A stretch of DNA of 64,000 bases from Brachyhypopomus gauderio. Taxonomy: Eukaryota; Chordata; Actinopteri; Gymnotiformes; Hypopomidae. Of this stretch, positions 58,182 through 64,000 are shown piece by piece. A model generated the notes under the pieces. It was not told the origin of the DNA and made no database searches. It worked only from the letters and a program-made list of their open reading frames with translations. The first letter of the stretch is position 1. Each line of letters opens with the position of its first letter. The stretch lies in contig NC_135221.1 in assembly GCF_052324685.1 (NCBI RefSeq), positions 66,001-130,000 of the forward strand, given 5' to 3'. The translations under genes and the position numbers were made by a program.

Positions 58182-58833
58182 TGTTAAGGAAATATGTAAT
58201 GTGTAGACTGAAGTCACAGCCTAACCCAACGACTACAAATTAGAAGAGATTAGGATTAGTCTCGGTAAAACAGGGTCAAAAAGAGAAGCGAAGGGAGAAG
58301 GAACATTTCACGTGGAGATGTTTTCTGTGGGATAACATGAATCAGTCAGTGTATGGGAATAATGTTTTAAACTTTATCGTTTGGCTGGGGGTAATTTTTG
58401 CTCATTTACATAAACATATATATATTGTATCTTGTTCTATAATCTGGAGGACATACATATGTATGATTTTGAATTTAAAGTAAATAATTATCTCTACACC
58501 ATAACAATCTATTTGGATTGAACCGTTTCCCATCTCCGCATATTCAGAATTCTTCTATGCTCGCGTTCTAGCACTAGGAACCAATGTGTCGCAGTCCTTG
58601 TGTTGAGGGGACCCAATACGATGACGCACACTCATGTGCGATTGTTGATGTTCACAAGAGCTGTGATGATTTATGATGATCAGATGGTCTCTGTCTTATG
58701 TGAGGATCTACTAAGACCTCTTAGCGTGTAGGTGGGACCCGTGGCCACCTAGTTTTGTACGTTTGTAGATCTATCTCGCAGGTGAAGTTGGCTCGTTTAT
58801 TCAGGCGTGCGGTCGAGAAGATCGTGTGTGAAG
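58182..58833. promoter_or_regulatory. Divergent promoter region
   Basis: Only 652 bp separate the start codons of the minus-strand gene and the plus-strand ZDHHC24-type gene, so both promoters must lie here. No TATA box is evident near either start. Confidence 0.5.
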
Positions 58834-59552
58834 ATGGTGAGTTTGGGCAGTAAGATCTGGTGCCGCATGGAGACCACATGTCGCCACCTGCCCGTCGTGC
58901 TCAACACCTTCCTGGTGTTCTCCATCACCGCGGAGGTCAGCTATCTGGTCCTGGTGGAGGCGCCGCTCGAACCGTCCCAGAAGAGGACCGACTGGTCCCG
59001 AACCTGGAAGACGATGCACCTCTTCGCCCAGTACTTCATGCTGGGGAACATCACGTGGAACGCGTCGTTGTTCCTCAAAACCAGTCCCAGCATCCGTGGA
59101 GTGTTTTTTAGCGGGGATTTTGTGGGTCAGGGATGGAGGTAACCGCTAGTATTCAAAAACACTGCATCGTCTTCTCTCTTTTAATCAGACTCCATCTTAT
59201 AAAACTCAACAGGATATGGTGTGGTGGGTTTGGCATGTGGTGGTATAAAACCCGTTCTCCTTTCTCCGACAGGTACTGTTACACCTGTGAGACACACACT
59301 CCTCCTCGCTGCTCACATTGCTACGACTGCAAAGTGTGTGTGTTGCGTCGTGACCACCACTGTGTATTCTTTGGGCAGTGTGTGGGCTTCCGTAATTACA
59401 GGTACTTCCTCAGCTGTCTGCTGTTCATGTGGTCCGGTCTGCTCTACGCTGTGGTGATGAACGCTGAAGTCTTCATCGTCATCTTGAAGGAAGGTGTCAC
59501 TTTCCACAGTTTCATGCTGCTTCTGCTACCTTGGATCATGCTGATCACAGGT

Positions 59553-59590
<38 letters not shown>

Positions 59591-60004
59591 CTTCTTCCTG
59601 GTCCCTGTATTGATCACCACAGCCATTGTCTTCAACACTACCCTGCACCCCCAGCTAAAATGCACCATCCTTTGTGGGTTTTTTTTGCGTGGTCTCTCCT
59701 GCTGTTCCCAGGTCAGGTGACGGCACAGGCCTTTGCGTTTGCCTTCATCGCCGACACCTGCGTGGTTGGCTTCCTCTTGGTCTCTGCGTTTCTCTTCTTC
59801 CATGTGGGGCTGATGGTGAGAGGACAGACCACGAGGGAGTGGTACTCCGCCCGCCGCCCCTACAGCCTGGGGGCGCTGGCCAACGTCCGTGAGTGTCTGG
59901 GCAAGCACTGGTACGTCTGCTGGCTCTCCCCTCTCATCCCCTCCGTGCTGCCAGGAGACGGCATCAGTTTTAAGGTCACCGGGCCCCTGGAGCCCACGCA
60001 GTGA
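58834..60004 (+). CDS. zdhhc24: ZDHHC24-type palmitoyltransferase
   Basis: DHHC proteins are multi-pass membrane enzymes that attach palmitate to cysteines of other proteins. Three exons, 58834-59138, 59273-59550 and 59712-60004, join in phase to 291 residues. The ATG at 58834 (start MVSLGSKIWC) is the first in frame. The first exon encodes a hydrophobic N terminus and SIRGV..GQGW, also found in human ZDHHC24. The zinc-binding domain CYTCETHTPPRCSHCYDCKV is followed by the catalytic RRDHHC and CVGFRNYRYF. Hydrophobic segments follow (about residues 145-165, 175-195 and 205-230), then RGQTT and the C-terminal LPGDGISF motif, close to human LPGDGITF. All key residues are intact. AATAAA lies at 60580-60585. 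The second intron starts with CA repeats right after the donor. Confidence 0.92.
59554..59589. repeat. CA microsatellite starting at a donor
   Basis: The donor GTAAACACACAC of ZDHHC24 exon 2 is the start of a CA tract of about 17 units. Confidence 0.9.
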
Positions 60005-60600
60005 TGGCTGTGCACAGCCAAACAATTCCCTGTGCTACACACACACCCAGATGAGAGAGATGATCCGAGTTGAAGCACTGGTTGATCTGAAGAAAGCAGT
60101 GGAGAAGATACTAGCTTTCATGGAACAATTAGCAGTGACTGTACCAACAACTACTGTATGACGGGACATGTTATTAAACTGGGACACGCAGGGACAGAGT
60201 CAGTGGCCGATTGTAGGAGCGTCTTAAGTGGAATGATGTACTGTAGTGGTTATTACATTTATTCAAAGACAAAAATGTCCATGCACTTATGTCTCCTGTT
60301 TGGTTTAACTCATTACACCTATTGGCTTGAGCTAGTTGGCGAACGCAGCTCTGTACTGCATCCTGAGTCTTTTACTGAACCCTATCTATGCACCTCTGAA
60401 TTTATTACTATATTCATATTATCTCAGTAAAATTATTCTCTTAAACCACAAGTGTTATTGTAAACGTTGAATTCTTTTCTTGTTTCTCTAGACATTCACT
60501 TTTTTATTCGCATTATTTTATGTACCATAAGACACGTTAAAATCTATATGCCAAGGTATTACTCTTATTTTTGTGGGTTAATAAAAACGGTTTGTACCAC
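60005..60600 (+). other. ZDHHC24-type 3' UTR
   Basis: From the stop codon to just after AATAAA at 60580-60585. No other feature. Confidence 0.6.
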
Positions 60601-61201
60601 CTACAGTGTTTTGTATCGTATGTGATTCTGATGTTTCTGGTACATTGTGAGGTTTCCAGTTGTGATTCTGGTGGTGTTTGTGCAGATATTTTTCTACATT
60701 AAGCGCCCGCTGTGTTGGTGTCTCCCGTAAGGAGGTGAGATGTAGTTAACTGCACCTCAAGGTGTTTAAAGAGACTAACAACTCTGTGCACTTGCAAACT
60801 ATCATGAATCAACTTGGACTTGTAGAACATGACTATTCTCATGATATAATTAACTATTTTTTTGACCCACCTCCACCCCCCCATCTTTGGTGGACAACTT
60901 TGTTTTTATGTACGGATCAAACGAAAACAATTCTGTATAATGCAGTACAATAGTGATGATAATTGGAGTTAGATGGACCACACAGGAGAGGAGAGAAAAG
61001 AGGAGGAGAGAAATTAAAAAGGGAAAAGACAGAAGGGAAAAAAACAGCTCAAATGACCACTGCAATGATTCACGAACTGCTGCTACTAAATGAAGAGCAG
61101 AAAGTGTACTCAAACTCATATATAAACTCACCCACACACGTATTCACCCGCACACCTTCGTTCACACCCATATACACTCCTACATACATATACACCCTCA
61201 T

Positions 61202-61232
<31 letters not shown>

Positions 61233-61906
61233 TCACCCTCATATATAGACCAGAGTCTATATATCACACACACATACACCTACGCAAATATCACATATAA
61301 TTAACATTTTGATAACCATAAGATGTTTTGTTCGGTAGTGTCCTTGCTCCATTTATTTAACTATTGAAAAGCCGTTTTCCATCTCCTGTGCGTCTAACAA
61401 GGTAAACGCGACTGCACGTTTAACGAATACTCTAATAATGACGGGCGATAACGGGGCCGCTGTGTCCCGTCACTGCACGCTCACGAGGGCGCGCTGCTCG
61501 GCCACGAGGACGCGCTGCTCGGTCACGAGGGCGCGCTGCTCGCCGCGGTTTGCATCGGAAAGCCCAGCGACGAGGCCACGGGCACGACGCGGGCAGCAGC
61601 GGGCAGCAGCGGGGATGCTGGCGTGTGTGATGGGGCTGCAGCAGCAGGTCTGAGCCGGGAGGACGTTCACGCATCTCTGTCTGTAGTGGTTCTAGCAGTC
61701 CGCGCCGCTGCAGCTGGTACCGGTACCTGGACGGAGTGTGACTTCGCCTGCTCCACCCGGCAGGATGGCGCTAAGACCATCGGTGCGTGGCTGGACGTAA
61801 ACAGTGGACGGGTGGAGATACAGGGTGGAGATACGGGGTTTGGTGTAGGATGAGACAGGGGACGCGTTTCAGTCTGGGATGATGATGTTATAGAGGTGTG
61901 TGCGTG
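60601..61906. other. Intergenic and GC-rich upstream region
   Basis: The left part has a CA-rich tract (61205-61232). 61440-61760 is CpG-rich, with a repeated CACGAGGGCGCGCTGCTCG-type segment (three copies), and is the likely promoter and 5' UTR of the next gene. The open frames in the GC-rich block show no domain. Confidence 0.5.
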
Positions 61907-63496
61907 ATGAAGGTTCTCACATCCAGACAGCGGTTCCTCTCTCGCCTGTGTGTGTGTGCTGGGCTCCTCGCCATCATCTGGATCCTCCATGTAACAGGTG
62001 CGTTATTTCCAGATTGCGGGGACGTACATGTTTAATACCAAACGTGTTCTTTCTCTCTCAGACCCGCTTAATCCGCCGCACGACGCTCCTGCACAGCGCA
62101 ACTGTACCGTCGCAAAGATCCGCACATTCAGTTATACCTCATACATTCAGATGCTTCACTGTACGGAGATGTCAGTCTGGAAGACTGCTAGGATTAGATC
62201 ACAGTAACTAAATCTTGCGATTCCTCTCTGCCCATGTTGATTTGGTCAACAGCCTGTTTCTTGGCGACGTCTAATACTGATATTATCACCGATAGTACCG
62301 AGAAAGATGTGAAGAAATGAGGGTGGTGAGGTGTGATGGAGCTGTCGGTCCACGACAGGGCTGTGATCACCTGAAGGCCATCAGCAACGCAACCCTGACC
62401 CTGAGACTGAGACTGACCGCGCACACCTTCTGTTAGCTGTAGTTTCAGTCCAGCTATGTTATGTCTATTTAAGTGCATCAAACGACACTATAGCCCAGAT
62501 ATGATAGAGGTGCAGTAGATTCAATTCAACTTGACAAAAATTGAATTGCCCTGATTAGAGCTGGACTGACAGGGTCTTGCTTGACCTGATAAAATGTCTT
62601 TCCTTCCTTCAGAAATTAGATTATTAACGCTGCAAATATTTAATGAGTTTCATTTACATTTTAAGCTGAAACAAAACCCAGGACCTGTGTACATGTTTGA
62701 AACTACAGCAGAAGTAGTGTAGTGTAGTGTAGTAATTATTAAGTTCAACTTAATAATTAAATGTATATCAATTCTATATTTACAAAGGCTTCCCACAAAA
62801 TATGCATAACGAGTAGATCAGCTTGCTGGTTTACCACCGTTTCATCATAGTTTTAACCATTCTAACAGTTGTGAACTAGGATAAACTTATTAATGAATTC
62901 ATATACATAATGCAGCCAATCAGTAATCAGCTGGTTCTGGGTCTCAGAAGCCCAGGTGTGATATAACCACCATGTTATGCCAGTTTTGTCTGACACACTG
63001 GGCAGCCCACCAACAACACCTGGACAGACATTTGTCATAACTGAAAACTGGAATATAAGAAGGCGTGTCATCACGCATGAATGCTAATGAGCAGTCTTTG
63101 CATATCAGAACTATTTTTAGAACTGGTTCGTTTACATATGCAAATGAGGGCGGTCATAGTGGTTCTGCAGAAGGGTTAGATCCATTAGTGACTGCTCCGT
63201 TTCCATGGGAACTTGATTGGAGGGAACTACACTATTTGGGCTTCTCCCTTTTTACAAAATGAGTTCATGTTTCCTGAGTAAGAGAAAAAAATTGCTTATC
63301 TAAACAATCAGACTAGTCAAGCAAGTTCGCTGTTTTTTGTTGTTTATTCACATAGTTTAATTATTTATGACACGGTATTAATGTTAGGATGGATTTGCAG
63401 AGCATCCCAACAAGGACGTGATTTGGTCCAAACGAACGCTGATTCAGCAGAACGCAGAGGAGAACCAGACATCCAGTGACATCACGCCCAGAGCTG
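61907..63496 (+). CDS. Unrecognised type II membrane protein, 5' part
   Basis: Two exons, 61907-61997 and 63401-63496, share phase 1 and have good splice sites (ACAG|GTGCGT; TTTGCAG; GCTG|GTGAGC). Exon 1 starts MKVLTSRQRFLSR and continues with about 17 hydrophobic residues (LCVCAGLLAIIWILHV), a short basic cytoplasmic tail and signal anchor as in Golgi glycosyltransferases and sulfotransferases. Exon 2 encodes EHPNKDVIWSKRTLIQQNAE and then an N-glycosylation sequon (NQT). The rest lies right of the window, so the family cannot be named. Confidence 0.6.
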
Positions 63497-63783
63497 GTGA
63501 GCTCCTCCCCTCTCTCCCCCTTTCTTTCACTCCTCGTTTATTTCCCTAAGTCCCATTATGGTTTCATCTTTGCCTCTCTCACCATTTACAGCTTACAGCT
63601 ATCATCTTCAGAGCTAAGTCCCCTGCAATCCGACCCCCCCCCCCCCCCCCCCGTGTTGCTAAGCAACCGAATCCCTAATTTTTGGAACAGAGGATAGTCT
63701 GTTTTAAGCTTTCAAAGAACGACAGAGACCTGCATCACCCCCCACACAGCCACACCCTTCACTGGTCCAGCTCCTCACTCACC

Positions 63784-64000
63784 TCCAGTAGGGGCTCTCC
63801 AGTGGAGTCTCTCCAGTGGGGTATCTCCAGTGGGGTCTCTCTAGTGGGGTCTCTTTTGTGGGGTCTCTTCAGTGGAGTCTCCAGTGGGGTATCTCTAGTG
63901 GGGTCTCTCCTGTGGGGTCTCTCCAGTGGAGTCTCTCTAGTAGGGTATCTGTAGTGGGGTCTCTCTAGAAGGGTCTCTCCAGTGGGGTATCTCCAGTGGG
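63784..64000. repeat. 15-bp GGGGTCTCTCTAGT repeat, runs off edge
   Basis: About 14 visible copies of TCTCCAGTGGGGTCT and variants to the end of the window. A run of C of about 17 lies just upstream at 63636-63652. Confidence 0.9.

Noticed and set aside
61438-61674. GC-rich frames on both strands
   Set aside because: Low-complexity Arg/Ala-rich translations of a CpG-rich promoter region with repeated GCGCGCTGCTCG motifs.

Overview
This is nuclear DNA from a ray-finned fish, with spliced vertebrate genes. Three things point to a teleost: a fourth FOXA-type gene of the kind mammals lack, tRNA-derived SINEs and hAT elements of fish style, and very dense micro- and minisatellites. MED7, ITK and CYFIP2 occur in the same order as on human 5q33. 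I found all gene structures by reading exons, splice sites and phases by eye.

Layout. 1-4841 (minus): 5' part of a LONRF-type RING/TPR gene that runs off the left edge; one of its introns holds a minisatellite split by a hAT element. 5833-6225: a tRNA-derived SINE. 6475-7218 (minus): MED7, with a probable non-coding first exon near 8092. 8808-20789 (plus): ITK, with 17 coding exons found and one short SH3 exon not found; its introns hold a 3.3 kb array of 16/17-bp repeats and a 33-bp array. 21980-44812 (plus): CYFIP2, with 28 coding exons that join in phase to exactly 1,252 codons; its introns are filled with minisatellites, a hAT transposase relic, a hAT MITE with intact target-site duplication and another terminal-inverted-repeat element. 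49147-51672 (plus): a two-exon FOXA-family transcription factor with a 20-codon first exon. 54514-58181 (minus): a seven-exon, acidic, repeat-bearing protein that I cannot name. It is head to head with 58834-60004 (plus), a ZDHHC24-type palmitoyltransferase. 61907-63496 and beyond (plus): the first two coding exons of an unrecognised type II membrane protein that runs off the right edge.

The genes do not form one pathway. ITK (T-cell kinase) and CYFIP2 (WAVE actin regulator) are old neighbours, and the others are independent. The most notable observations are these. CYFIP2 encodes in the genome the glutamate that mammals create by RNA editing (K320E). ITK has a threonine gatekeeper instead of phenylalanine and a one-residue-shorter activation loop. 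A striking number of tandem arrays begin at a splice donor or end at a splice acceptor, and some contain copies of the splice site itself.
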